64,000 bases of DNA. Origin: Combretum micranthum (taxonomy: Eukaryota; Streptophyta; Magnoliopsida; Myrtales; Combretaceae). Positions 49,135 through 61,702 of this stretch are shown here, one piece after another. The notes beneath the pieces are model-generated. The model ran no database searches and was not told where the DNA came from. It saw only the letters and a program-made list of their open reading frames with translations. The translations under genes and the position numbers were made by a program. The stretch is from NCBI GenBank assembly GCA_024138025.1, contig JAMXBD010003346.1:61143-125142 (forward strand), written 5' to 3'. Every line of letters starts with the position of its first letter. The stretch's first letter is position 1.

Positions 49135-52100
49135 TGTCACGCCCCGAAGGGTACCCTAAACGTGGCAGTCCGCCGTACACAATATTAAAGCCTAAGAATG
49201 ACCACCTTAGTCACGCGAAGGCTTCCATACTATGTACAAGGCGTCTAACACATAGAGGAGACACATCGGAATGATACATTTTATGTTGATACAATTAAGT
49301 AACAATGCAAAGGAAATACAATCCACTATACTCCAAATACAAAACACTATACTTCAAAATACAGTTCATCAAACTTCAATTACATTCATCCCAAGACTTC
49401 ACTACATAAAACTATTACAAGGCGAATCGTAAAGCTTAGCCAAAACTTCAAGCATTCTTATATCTTGTCTGAATCCCGAAGTCATTCTCGACTTCAACCA
49501 TCTTGGTCCCCACTTAGCATTCTTGGAATAACCTGCTCATTTAAACAACTATTGGGGTATAAGCTACACTAGCTTAGTGAGAATTCCCTTAATTCCGTAC
49601 CATAACAAACAAGTATTTATCAATCATATGCTATGCATGAACAAACACGTGAGCAAGCAATTATGCATGGGTAACCGGAACCCACACACAGAACGGATTT
49701 ACACCCTCCGTATCTTGGGTTAGGAATGGTATTGAGTCTACACGACCGCATCTAGTCCCCAAGCCCTCGGCCCTTAGCACTCGACTCGGCTAGGCTCATC
49801 TAAGGATGCATCCACATGCGCTTTAGTACCCCAGAATGAGCTCTGGCACCGGGCTCGTTATACAAACGAGGCAACAACGGACCATACCGATCGACCTGCG
49901 TAGGAGTAGCATGCTACCAAATGCAATATGTCCAATGCGATGCATGATCAATTTACTTTTTGCTTAGGTCAAAATATTTATACATTCTTTAAAGTGACCA
50001 GCCAATATCATACACATAAATAATATGAACAATGCAGTTATCCAATCAAATCGTGGTTTTGATATGCTTTAGTATTCTTTGGCATACATTCATCACAGTC
50101 TCATCATATATCCCATCCCCATTCATATCAATTTTTATCTTGTTCCTAAAATTCTAATGCGACTAATTACAAGCACAATTAAGGTAACAAAACAAGGAGA
50201 AAACTCACTCGGCCATTGGATCACCGGTCTTCTAGTAATAATAATCCGGTGATAGGGAATCGTCGAACTCGGGATAACCTAAAAAGGAAGAAATACTCTA
50301 ATAAGTATTTCAACTCAAACTAACCCAACGACTTCATACGAACTTATTAAATTCGTAATTCGCGTCCCAAGCGGGAATTCCAACTTAAAACGGCCATAAC
50401 TTGGTCATTTTAACTCGGAATCTCGCAAATTTTATATTGATTTCTATCTACTTCGGAAGAGCTTTCTAAATATGAAGTTTAAATCAAGTTTTGAAAATAT
50501 CTAAGCCTCAGAAACGAGGGATCAGATCTGTACAGCGGTCACATGGATTCCAAAAATGCAGTTTTCATGAATGCACTTGAGATTCCTAAGTGTAAAATGA
50601 AACTAAATGCAATGGTAATGATTTTCCCTATCATGAATGTCATGATATGAACTCTAATGAGCCTAAGTTCTTATAGCTCTTTAGGTTTAAAGAATTTACA
50701 TAAACTTTTCTTAGAAAACCATTTCATATTAATGTTTAACAAGTGAGTTTACTACACTTAGTCACACCTACATATTACAAGGATTTTCTTTTAGGAAAAC
50801 TCTATTTTGCTTAAACAATTTTGACCCTCATATTAGTTATATCCTAAGGCCTTTATTTCTTAAATAAAATCTTCATTTATAAACTTTTAAGTGGGTCTTT
50901 TGCTAGGGGTTTTCCAAAAATCCGAATTTAGAAAATTCAATTTTCAAGTTGATTCCTTTAGGAAAAATGTATTTTATACTTAAAACTTTAAGTATTTATT
51001 ATACCTATACCCTAAGGACTTCATTTATTTAAGAAAATACCATTTTTTGAAGTTGGAAAAAAAATAGTGTTTTCTAACCATCTATTTATTATTACGAATT
51101 TTGCCTACAAGACTTTTAGGTCAAAACTTCTATTGGACTTCATCTCTTGTTTCCAACATTTTATTTAATAAAAACTCATTTAGACTCATGAAAAACATCA
51201 TCAAACATTATCTATCATCTATAGGCTTCATTTTTCTTGTAAAACACATGTTTAGAAGTTTGTAAATGTGTTTTTAACCTAGGTTTCTCAAGTCATCCGA
51301 ATTTACACTAACTCATTTCTTGAAAAGTGTTTTCCTTTTTGGTATTATTAACTCATCTACCTATAGATCTATATGCTAGGAAGGTTATTTACTAAAGACA
51401 AAAGCATTAAAGACTATTAATGCACATAAACACAAAATAATGATGAGATCTTAAATGCCTACATGAATATGAGTAGTAAAATGGTAGATCTACTATATCA
51501 AGTGCTTAAATAAGTTTTGAAAACATAAAAACTATATTTTTACAAAAGATCTTTAGTTCAAAATACTTTTTGATGGATGAACATAAAGTTTTTGTCATGA
51601 AAGCTCCTTTAAATGTTAGATCTACTTTGTAATGGTTCGGTATTCTTGTCTTGATATCTCATTGTCCCTACTAAAAGATCATGGGGAAATTTGGTTGAAA
51701 TATCCAAGAATCACTTAGCCATAACAAGATCTATGAGTAGAAGGAGTAAAAGTTCTTTTACATAGAGTAAAATAGGAGATAAAGGAGAGGGAAACAAGTT
51801 GTGTGTGTGTGTGGGGAAGGCCATGGAGGTTTCGGCCAAAGGGAAGAAGAGGGAGTGGAGATGAGAGAAAAAGAGAGATTTTCACCTTTTGAAAACTTTG
51901 CAAAGTGAAAGAATGAAGAGAGAGAAGGAAAGTGTAACTTATATATCACTTGGAATTAGGTTAAAATGGAATAAAACAATTTTAAAAAAATTGCAAATTG
52001 AGGCTTGTAGGGGGGGTTTTCATGCCAGCACTATTCATGAAGGAGAGGGAAAAGTTTGATTTTTTTTTCTTTTTGTTTTGATTGATTTATCTTTGATTTG

Positions 52101-53959
52101 ATTTAAGTACAAATTGTCATAATTTGTATTAATGTTTAAGAGACAAAAAAGCCTTTGAAATGGGAAGTGATTGAGTGATGGTAAGGGTTGAATTTGTAGA
52201 GTGTGCTAATAGGTAGACTAGGTGGTACTTGTGAATAGTAGTGAATAGTTGACAAGACAATTTGATTTTTCGATAGTAAGGAAATACGAATAAAAAGGCT
52301 ATAACTGTATTTTTCATAAGCCGGAAAATTATGAAAAATATATTTTTGAAATCCTTATTTTATTTCGATTCAAATGAGTACTCATAAGTAAATTTTTGAA
52401 ATTCTAGTTTCGGGGCATGTTTTTCTATAATGGGTCTCGGGATGACCCGGAATTGAAATTTTCTTAAAATCTGATCTTTTCTTGTCTCGAAATATAATCA
52501 AGAACTATATCCAAAATTAGTTTTGCTTATAAAAGTTTCTTATTTGGAAACCGTGGAAAAGCCAGAATTTGGGTTTCTAAGCCTTTCTCACAAAGCTTGA
52601 ACTAAACCGGTTTAAGGTTTCATTTTTCTGGTTTCCGAAGTTTACTTGATTACTAGGAAACCCGGGGTAGAAAAAAAAATAATAATAAAATTGTGTAATG
52701 AAATAAGATGAATAGTGCAAAAGAATAATCAATTACCGGTAGAAATGAAAATACGATAAAAAGGTTATAATTATAACTTTTATAACCCGAAAAATTATAT
52801 AACTGATATATTTGGAAAACTTATGAAATTACGAGTCTAACAGCACTATTGGTATATTTTTGATATCTCGAGCCCCGGGATACGCTTTTCGAAGTCTGTA
52901 TCCGAATGGGTTCAAAATAGGTCAAAAATTTACCAATCTTATGTTTTTAAATAAACTAATATTACTACGAGCTATTTTACATATTTAAACTACCTTTCGG
53001 CCTCTAGAGTTAGGGGCGCTAGATTGCTGGACTTACACCATTGTATTCCGGTTAGGGTTTCCGGATGGTTTTCCGGTTTAGACCTTTGCCAAATTGGAAA
53101 CTGAGATTTTCTGTTTATACAACGTATTTAGTTTGAGAAATTTATTTTAAATTTTATTTTTGTAAGTATTTAATATCTCTTACTGCTTTCGGAAATCTTG
53201 AATTTAATCATTATATCCGAAGTTATATCGGTAATGGTTACCATATATGATTTTCTTGAGTTTGAGTCAAATATCGATTTTTGGAATGATTTTGGGGAAA
53301 TCTTGACTTTTATAATTTGCTTTGAAAAAGGATCTTCATAGTGTTTTGTTTTCGAATTTATTTTTGCTTCGATTTAAGGTTTTATGAACAATTGGTCAAC
53401 TTAAGGATTATCTAATTTGTTATTTTGTTTCTTGAATTCTTCCTTCTTAAGATTACGAGATTTCAATTTCTAACTCGTTCTATGATTCTTGGGAGTGTGA
53501 TTTGATCGTTAGGGCTTTATTGTGATTTCTGTCTCTTAGGATTATTAGTTTGGTTGTTTGGGGAATTTCCAAAGTTTATATTTTATTATTGGCAGATAAA
53601 GTTTTCTTAATCGTGCCAAAGCCTAGTTATGGAATTGGCCTTTGGTCATCTCCTGATCCTTCAAATTGTCACGTTATGGATTAACTTGCTTTTTAGCAAA
53701 TTATCACTGTGTTTTATTTTTATCCCGATTTTTATGAATTATAGATTAGGTAAGCAGTTATCTTATGTAATGGTTTTTGGACTTAAGGACTTTTGTAGTC
53801 CTTATTTTATTTTTTAGATTTTCTCAAGACTAATGAATTCTTACTTTCGTTTTATATATTAGGACTCGTTCGAAGTTCGGTTTTAATTTGGAGTGATTTT
53901 TAGGGTTTATTTTCGAAGTTCATCGTAGAATTATTTACTGAAATTTTCTGAGCTTTACA
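49135..53959 (-). repeat. Chimeric LTR-like unit inserted in the element 3 integrase, target duplication CGACC
   Basis: It starts TGTCACGCCCC, ends CTTTACA and is flanked by exact CGACC copies at 49130-49134 and 53960-53964. Removing it with one CGACC restores an open integrase frame across the join. 49135 to about 52668 is a normal element 2-type LTR ending at CCCGGGG five bases short of the terminus. A second, divergent copy of the LTR terminal region follows (about 52669-53119, with AATTACCGGTAG and GAGCCCCGGG), ending TTTATACA. Then come about 840 bp that I do not recognise. No gag or pol is inside. Either the LTR variant is naturally longer or it was rearranged. Confidence 0.85.
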
Positions 53960-54500
53960 CGACCCATATGGCATCATACCCTGCCGATGTCTTTGGTAGT
54001 CCACACACGAAATCCATCGAGATTTGATCCCACTTCCACTCAGGTATTGGCAAAGGCTTTAGCAATCCTCCTGGCCTTTGATGTTCCACCTTTACTTGTT
54101 GCAAGTTGGGCACTTCATCACATAATCAGCTACATCCCGTTTCATCCATTCCACCAAAAGTGGCTCTTAAGATCTTGATACATCTTAGTTCCTCCCGGAT
54201 GTACTGTGTATCCTGAGTTATGTGCTTCACTCATGATTTCCTTTCTCATATCCTCATCATCCGGCACACATAACCTTCCCTTCATCCTCACTACATCCTC
54301 GTCATCTACGGTGAAATCAGTATACTTCTCGCTTGTACTTCCCGTTTGATCCTTTGTATGACTTCATCATATCGTTGAGCTTCTTTAATTCGTTCCACAA
54401 GGGTTGGTTCCTTCACCAAGCTAGATATTTCCACCTCCACATCTTTTCCAATGAATTCGATACTCAGCCTTTCGAATTCTTTACCAACTCCTTTTGGTCA
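53960..54500 (-). pseudogene. Integrase of element 3, N-terminal part (zinc finger)
   Basis: On the minus strand the region reads from a HPGGTKMYQDLK segment (about 54180-54200) through [12 protein letters not shown] to the SAGYDAIW phrase at the edge of the inserted unit. That is the HHCC zinc-binding module and the start of the catalytic core. Frameshifts near 54100 and 54170 break it. Confidence 0.75.
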
Positions 54501-54501
54501 G

Positions 54502-54940
54502 TCAACAAAGCGGCAACTTCCTCATGATTCTTCCGACTAAGGCATCCGCGACGGCATTAACTTTTCCTGGACAATAGTTGATTCCAAGATCATAGTCCTT
54601 TATAAGCTCTAACCATCTCCGTTGTCTCATATTCAACTCCTTCTGAGTGAATAGATACTTGAGGCTTTTGTGATCCGTATATATTTCGCATCTTTGTCCA
54701 TACAAGTGATGCCTCCATATCTTGAGTGCGAAAACAACGGCAGCTAGCTCCAAGTCATGCGTCGGATAATTTTGCTCGTGTGGTCTCAACTGTCGCGAAG
54801 CATAAGCAATCACTTTTCCTTCTTGCATTAGCACACATCCAAGACCATTTCTTGATGCGTCGCTATGCACCGTGTAAGGCTTCTCAGGGTTTGGCAAAAC
54901 GAGTATCGGTGCGGATACAAGCTTTTGCTTGAGCTCTTGA
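54502..54940 (-). pseudogene. RNase H of element 3
   Basis: A 131-codon open frame: [20 protein letters not shown] with the first catalytic Asp, [20 protein letters not shown] with the catalytic Glu, [11 protein letters not shown] with the second Asp, and [11 protein letters not shown] near the end. Unlike element 2 it has no insertion after VIAY. It shifts frame at the usual LSR position (ADALVGR) and is not continuous with RT. Confidence 0.85.
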
Positions 54941-55872
54941 AAACTCCTTTCTCTTTTATCGGTCCAATGAACTTCTCATTCTTTTGAGTAAGTTGCGTTA
55001 ACGGCTTGGCTATAGTCGAGAAATTCTTTACAAACTTTCGATAATAGCCAGCTCCAAGAAAGCTTCTTACTTCGTTACCGTCTTCGGTTGCTTCCACTCC
55101 ATCACTGCTTTAATCTTTTCAGGATCAACCGATATGCCACTTCCTGAAACAACATGTCCTAAAAAGGATATCTTATCCAACCAAAAGTCACACTTTGACA
55201 ATTTGGCATACAACTTATGTTCTCTTAACGTCGAAGCGCCATACGGAGGTGTTCCTCATGTTCCTCTCGTGTGGTTGAGTAGACCAAAATGTCGTCGATG
55301 AAAACTATAACGCACTTATCCAACAAGGGCTTATAGATTCGATTCATCAAGTCCATGAAAGCGGCAGGTGCATTTGTCAATCCAAAAGACATTACTAAGA
55401 ACTCATAATGTCCATATCGAGTTCGAAAAGCAGTCTTTGGTACATCCTCCGGCCTTACTCTTAACTGATGGTATCCAGATCTCAAGTCGATGCGTGAAAA
55501 CACGCTTGCTCCTTGCAACTGATCAAAGAGATCATCAATCCGGGGTAATGGATACTTATTCTTGATTGTAACCTTATTCAACTCCCGGTAATCGACACAT
55601 AACCTCATGGATCCATCCTTCTTCTTAACGAACAAAACTGGTGCTCCCCATGGTGATACACTTGGGCGTATAAATCCTTGATCCAGAAGCTCTTGTAATT
55701 GCTTCTTGAGTTCCTTCAACTCTACCGGTGCCATGCGGTATGGAGCTTTTGATATCGGCTCGGTATTTGGCATCAAGCTAATCTCAAAATCGATCTCCCT
55801 CTTTGGTGGCAATCCAGGTAATTCCTTAGGAAAAACGTCAGGAAACTCATTGACTATGGGTATATCCTCCAC
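54828..55872 (-). pseudogene. Reverse transcriptase of element 3
   Basis: 55225-55872 is a 215-codon frame holding the linker ([20 protein letters not shown]), fingers ([37 protein letters not shown]), palm ([36 protein letters not shown]) and the catalytic [11 protein letters not shown] frameshift at about 55227 follows the palm. The connection continues in other frames through LPPHKLYAKL-type sequence to 54828-55097 ([19 protein letters not shown]), which also lacks one residue of the usual LGLAGYY. Palm motifs are intact; the full enzyme is not. Confidence 0.88.
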
Positions 55873-55892
55873 CTTTGGTCCTTTATCTTCTT

Positions 55893-56345
55893 CTATAGCA
55901 TTGATTTGTTGGTCAATCTCCTCCTCATCGTCACCAACTCAAGCGAACTTAATCCTTGCCTCCTTACGACCGTGGATTCTCCTTTAAACTCAATATCCTT
56001 CCCATTTACATCCTTAAAATTCACCTTCTTCTCTCGACAATCTACCGTGGCTTTAACATGGGTCAACCAACTCATTCCAAGAATTACTTCATACTTATTC
56101 ATCTCCAACACGATCAAATCACTTGTCGTATGGTGACCTTGGATCTCTAAAGGGCATTCCTTCAACATCTCTTGGGTGGTTACGGCTACCCGTGGGTGTC
56201 TTTATCTTGAAGCTGGTAGGTGGTGACTATAGGTAATCCACTCTTCTTAGCAAGGTTGGGGGTGATAAACGAATGGGTGGCTCCGGTATCAAACAAGGCT
56301 AAGCGGTCTCGTTAGCTACTCGTATACTTCCTGCGTTTAACACGC
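55893..56345 (-). pseudogene. Aspartic protease of element 3
   Basis: The active site ALFDTGATHSFITPNL lies at about 56265-56310, with the catalytic DTG intact. The C-terminal part is open at 55893-56168: LEIQGHHTTSDLIVLEMNKY, then VILGMSWLTHVKATVDC. The two parts are in different frames, with breaks near 56175-56220 and about 56310. Confidence 0.82.
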
Positions 56346-56474
56346 ACTAGTTACTAACCATACTATTTATCTAACTTTTCTAAAGCTTTAGGCTAAAGAG
56401 GTATAGGGATTCTATTGCGACAGATTAATAGCGTAAAAAGATACTATAAACAAAACGAAAGCTTAAGGTTAAGG

Positions 56475-57850
56475 CTAACCTGCAACGAGTCCATGATCAT
56501 AGCCTTCGTCTCCCTCCAAGGCAGCAAACTCACATCCTTCCTCCTCATCATCTGCTTCCTCGCACATCCACTGGCCCTCCAGGTTGTAGACTCTCATTCC
56601 ATGCATCGAGGTGCCAGAGCGGTTCCCATTTCCATTGCCATTGTTGGTTCTGACAAGGGCGGATCCTCCCGAGGTGTTGGATGACCTCACAAGAGCATTT
56701 TTCCTCTTTGGGCATTCATTTGCAAAGTGCCCTGGCTGCTTGCACACATAGCAGACACTGGTGTTCTTCTTGGGACACTCCAGATTTTATGATCTGGGCT
56801 GCCACAAAAGAACACTTGTTTTGCAATTGTGGGCAGGACTTTGGATAATGCTTCCCTCGGCATTTCCAGCATGTGACATCTACCTTGGTCACCTCCCTCT
56901 GATTGCTTCCACTTCCTTTGAAACTTCCAAAGGTCTTAAACCTCTTATTTTTGAACCCAGAACTTGGTCCTTCATAGGCTTCCTTCCGAACACAAACACT
57001 TTCTTCTCCGGAGCTTTTGTTTTCATCTTTTTAGCTTCTATAATTCGAGCCTTTTCCACTAGCCCCTTAAAACTTTAACATCAAACTCCACCAAGCGAAT
57101 CTTTAGGTCTTCATCTAACCCATTCAAGAAAACTTGTCTCTTTAACTCCTCGCTGTGCTTATAGGAGTCAGGAGCATACTGCAACAAGCGACTGAATTCG
57201 GTTTCGTACTGCTCGATGGTTCTCCCTTCTGAGTAATATTAAAGAACTCAGCACTGTACCGAACTCTGAGACTCCCTGGAAAGTAGTTCTCCAAGAACTC
57301 TTCTCGAAACATATCCCACGTAACTGGAGCAGGCAATTCTCGCTTCTTCGACTCCCACCATATGCGAGCATTGAACTTCAACATGAATGTCCCAAAACTG
57401 ACTCTTAAGTGGTGGGGTACTTCATAACCATCAAACGATCTCTCAATCTGGGCCAACCAATCTTCGGCCTCAGCTGGTTTTCCGAAGGTTCCATCAAAGT
57501 AGGTATTACTTTTGATGAAATTGGCGAGCAAGTTTTGATGTGATCTTGGCGGTGGTGGTGGTGGAAATGGTGCAGCATGTGACTGTTCGGGGTGCTTCTA
57601 CCGTAGCTTCAGGAGCATTCTGAGGTGGAGCAGGAGCTGGGTTATTTTGATTTTGTTGCTGAATCAAAATAGCAAATAACTGGTTCATCTGTCCAATGGC
57701 AGCTGCAAAGTCATTTTGCTGGTTCGGGGCAGGAGCAGGGTTATTTCCGGTTGGTTACGCGGGGTACTCCTCGTTCAGCTGGTACGTTGTTGGAATCTCT
57801 TTGTTCTCTATTCCTACGTCTTCTTGGACGGCTGTTTAATCGTTTAGATT
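56475..57850 (-). pseudogene. gag of element 3 with CCHC zinc knuckle
   Basis: From right to left: a basic N-terminus (RPRRRRNREQRDSNN, about 57790-57835), a Gln/Pro/Ala-rich stretch (MNQLFAILIQQQNQNN at 57688), and the capsid core SNTYFDGTFGKPAEAEDWLA, YNARIWWESKKR-like FNARIWWESKKREL and FREEFLENYFPGSLR (57142-57531). The zinc knuckle is CKQPGHFANEC with its first Cys two residues upstream (CX2CX4HX4C, about 56710-56765). The frame is broken at several places, including near 57240 and 56780. Confidence 0.82.
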
Positions 57851-58640
57851 TTAGTTTCTATTACGCTCCATACTAACGTTTACGAAATCACGGAAATCTC
57901 AAATATAAAGACTAGAAATTTAAATCAAGGTACAAAACTTAAGGAAATAAATTGACAAAATAGGGATTGATAGGAGTTTAATAAGAAATTATGAAATTCA
58001 AATACAATTCAAAGAAATTACAAAGTAAGAAATCAAAATCATGCATGTTAATCACAAAAAGAAATAATATAATAAAACTAAAACAAAGGAATCTCATTAT
58101 CAAGAAATCATTAGGTTACTTTTATTTGTTAAAAACTTAACTACATCTTTTGATTAGTTGCGATTTAATACTAAGGCGTTGCGTCTTGCGACGTCTTCTT
58201 CTCATCATGGCTCCTTACTTCTCTTCTTGATCCTTGTTGAATTTGAGGAATCAGGGTTGGTTTCGCCTTCTTGTCACCTTCGATCCGTTGATGCGTCTGC
58301 GTGACTCGTTTCCGGCGTTACCTAAGGTTGGTTGTATAGTCTTTTACGTAAACGTATTTTCCTTTTTTGAAAGCAAGTTAACTCTGTTCTTTAGTAACTT
58401 AAGGGTTGTGTTTTCTTAGAGCTTAAAACGGTTTGGAAATCCTCTATTCTTCTTAAGGGTATAAACTAGTCCTAGGGCCACTTACATATCTTAGGTATGG
58501 TCATAGAACATGTGTTTCCCATAAATCCCCACTTCCTATAATTCTAGGATTCTTCCTAAAACTCTTATGGCTTAATCTTAAACTTATCCTATTCTTAAGA
58601 CTTCTATTTCTAACTTACTGTTTCTTTCCCTAATCTTGAT
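57851..58640 (-). other. 5' leader of element 3
   Basis: About 0.8 kb between primer site and gag without a convincing open frame on the element's sense strand. This differs from element 2, whose leader carries the extra ORF. Confidence 0.6.
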
Positions 58641-58652
58641 GCTCTGATACCA
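58641..58652 (-). other. Primer binding site of element 3, tRNA-iMet type
   Basis: GCTCTGATACCA on the plus strand equals the 3' end of plant initiator tRNA-Met; the minus strand is its complement. It is separated from the LTR edge (58661) by eight bases, exactly as in element 2. Confidence 0.93.
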
Positions 58653-58660
58653 ACTTAAAC

Positions 58661-61600
58661 TGTCACGCCCCAGCGGGTACCCTAAACGTGACAGCCCGCC
58701 GTACGCAATATTAAAACTTAAGAATGACTACCTCAGTCACTCGAAAGCTTCCATATCGGTACAAGGCGTACATTCACAACAAAGGGAGACCGGTGGAGTA
58801 ATGCATTTTAAGACATTGGCAGCGGAACATGCAAAATAACACTTAATATATTTCATTGAAATAAAAGTCTTACAGCTTCTAAGGGGCATTCCCCCGATAA
58901 TTCATAATAACATGGTTCTATAACATAACTAAAGCTAGAAGATTTTAGAAGAAATCTACTCTATAACTTCAAAATAGATTGCCTCCAAAAGCTTCTCAAA
59001 ATAAGGATTCTACCCGGGAAATCAAGGTGGTCTCGGGTGCAAAAGATAATCCTGCAATATCAAAAGTCTATAGGAGTATAAGCATGACTAGCTTAGTGAG
59101 ATATTCCTTACGCAATAGTACTCATAACAACAATCAAACAAGTTTATTAATCAAGCATATGAATGCAACAACCATATGATCAAACATTACATACGACTAT
59201 CCGGTTTCGTATGTTTGATGGATTTACCCCTCCATCGGTGGTTAGGGAATGCTTTGAACTGGGTCCCGAACAACCTCCTCAAGTTTGCGCGCGTCTTGGG
59301 GTTCCAACGAACCGTACTACTAGTCCCCGGGCCTTCCATGCCCAAAGCGATCGATCCGGCTCGGCTACACCTTGAGGCCGTATTCCCCGTACGTCCTAAC
59401 CCTCAAGATGTAGCTAGGCAGCTTACCTTTCCGGTCCCACGCTGAGGAGTAGTAGCAAAACTTCGAAATGATATTCTAAGTGATATGCATGAGCAATTTA
59501 TTATATGGGGATTTCAATATGCATTAAATCATTTAAAGCGATCAAACAATATTTGCACACATAACAATACATACATGGAAACATTTATATCAATCACAAA
59601 TCGGGTTCCGATATACTTATCGTTCATTGATCGCACACAACGAATCACATACATAATTCCCATAATATCCCACATGCATATCAATTTTATCTTTTCCTAA
59701 CATCTAGTGCTCTATTCTACAAGCACATGCGCGAATACATAAGCGTAAAGGAAACTCACTCGTCCATAGCGCTCTAGGAGTCGAAGTAATCCTCGGGGAA
59801 GACAAGATCGTGATCCTCGACACCTAAACAAAAGAAATACCCAACATGAGTATTTCATCCAAGATCTATTCAAGTTCTATACTTCTATCTTAAAGAATTC
59901 GTAAAAATCGTATGGAATGGAAATTCCAACTTAAAATGGCCATAACTTGCTCATTTTAACTCGGAATTCGCATATTATATACCGATTTCTACCTACTCGA
60001 AAAGATCTATCTATTTCTAAGGTTATTTTCATCAAAAGAAGTTATTTGGTCTCGGAATAGTAGCGTACAGATTTGATACGAATTTTCCAAACTTCAAAAC
60101 TAGAGTTTTCAAACTTTACTTCACTCAAGGGCTTTTGTACAAAAATATAGATATTGTATGGTTGAAAAATCCCTTGAATTATGATATATATATGTATAAC
60201 TCAAACTATATGCATGAATTTGGTGTTGTCTCAACAATGGTTTTGTAAACAATGTCTTGAAAGTGAGATAAGCTTAAGCTTGAAAAGAATTTTATTTTTG
60301 AAAATTTCCTAATTATCATAAATGAGTATTTCTCCTTTTAACTCATTCTTCAAAAGTATTTTAATCTTTCAAGATTTCATAAATTTATTTCTAGGTTTTG
60401 GAAACATAAGTCTTTCTAAATACTTTATGGTTATTCCACTTTTAAAAGAAATCATCTTATAAGTATTTTGAAAAACTTATCTTAGACTTTAGTGTTGGTG
60501 GAAAACTTTGACAATTGAATTAAGAAATCCTTTGTTTAGTCTAAAGAAACTTTCTTATTTTTTGAAAAGAGAATTTTATTAACTTTACTTTATGTATTTC
60601 TTGGTAAAAACCATATATGTTACTACTTTAGAAGAATATTTGTTTAAGATAAATTTCAAACCTTTAAGGAAAATAACTTCTTATGTGACAAAATTTATAT
60701 TTAAAAAGAGTTCTTATTCTTATTTTAAGAAAACTCATTTCTATTATGATTGAGACAATAACAACATATTCATGCATGAATGAGAATTGTAACCATGAAA
60801 AATATAAAAACATAATAAAATAAATAAGAGCATAAAAGTAAAGTCAAGTATTGGGAACCTTAGCTTCATCAAGGTATCCCGGGACTAAGAATGGACTAGT
60901 CCTCAAAAGAAAAGAAAAGCAAGAAATAAAATTGTTTTGACTTGATATGGACAAGTCTAAGACTAGAAAGACTAGTCTTAATATTGCATAAAACAAGTAA
61001 ATAAATAAATTGCAAGACTTGAAAATAAATAAATAACAAGTGAGCTTATATGCTCTAAATAAATATATATACATAATACTTTATAAGTTAGGTTAGAAAC
61101 AATAATAACAATATCAACATAATAGTAACATAAAGAAAATAAGAACATGAACAAAAACAAAACATGAATAAATTGTTGCTTCTTTAACTCAATGAGTCTA
61201 AGAAACATACACTAAACTCATGTTAAGTTATATGAACATGATGAGTATAAGAGAAGTTTTACCTAAAGTTTATGTGTTGGTTGAAGAAGAAAAGAATGGG
61301 TTGTAGTATTATGTGGGAATGGATTTTCTAAGAAAAGAGAGAACTTGAGAGAGATGTTGGGAGAGGAATTTTGTGGAGTGATTTTGGGAGAGTTTTAGTA
61401 TGAATTTTTGTTGTGTGAAAGAATGGAAGAGGAAGGGGGTATTTATAGATTTTTGGAGTGGAAATTATGTGATTAAATTAATTGAAATTGAAAAAATGGA
61501 TGGAAGAGGGGCATAGGGGCGCCGGTTTTGGTACTTGAGGGGAGAGAAATAATTATTTTTGTTTGTTTTGTATTAAAAGAAGTAATGTGTAAAGTGTGAT

Positions 61601-61702
61601 GTGATTAAAGTTGTATGGGGAAGGTAAATTGTAAGGTATAGGTATGGAGTGTAAGAATAGAGTAAAAAAAGTAGAGATAGGTGAATAGTAATGAATAGTA
61701 GA
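58661..61702 (-). repeat. 5' LTR of element 3, interrupted at 61703
   Basis: It begins TGTCACGCCCCAGCGGGTAC, identical to the start of 44594-48100, and follows that LTR closely up to GTAATGAATAGTAGA (61702), where another LTR begins. About 0.4 kb of its right end must lie beyond the window. The interval 60160-60660 has an excess of one-base deletions relative to the other LTR. Palindromes GGACTAGTCC (60893-60902) and AAGACTAGTCTT (60968-60979) are conserved. Confidence 0.88.

Larger units (their letters stand above)
44594..61702 (-). mobile_element. Element 3: Tekay/Del-type chromovirus, nested and itself interrupted twice
   Basis: Minus-strand element with 3' LTR at 44594-48100, polypurine tract, integrase, RNase H, RT, protease and gag up to about 57850, primer site (58641-58652) and 5' LTR from 58661. 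A 4825-bp unit (49135-53959) sits in the integrase and another LTR cuts the 5' LTR at 61703. Its LTRs are very similar over most of their length and its protease and RT motifs are intact, so it is younger than element 2. Stops and frameshifts still break pol. The outer target duplication cannot be tested because the right end is outside the window; the left flank is AAAGC. Confidence 0.88.
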
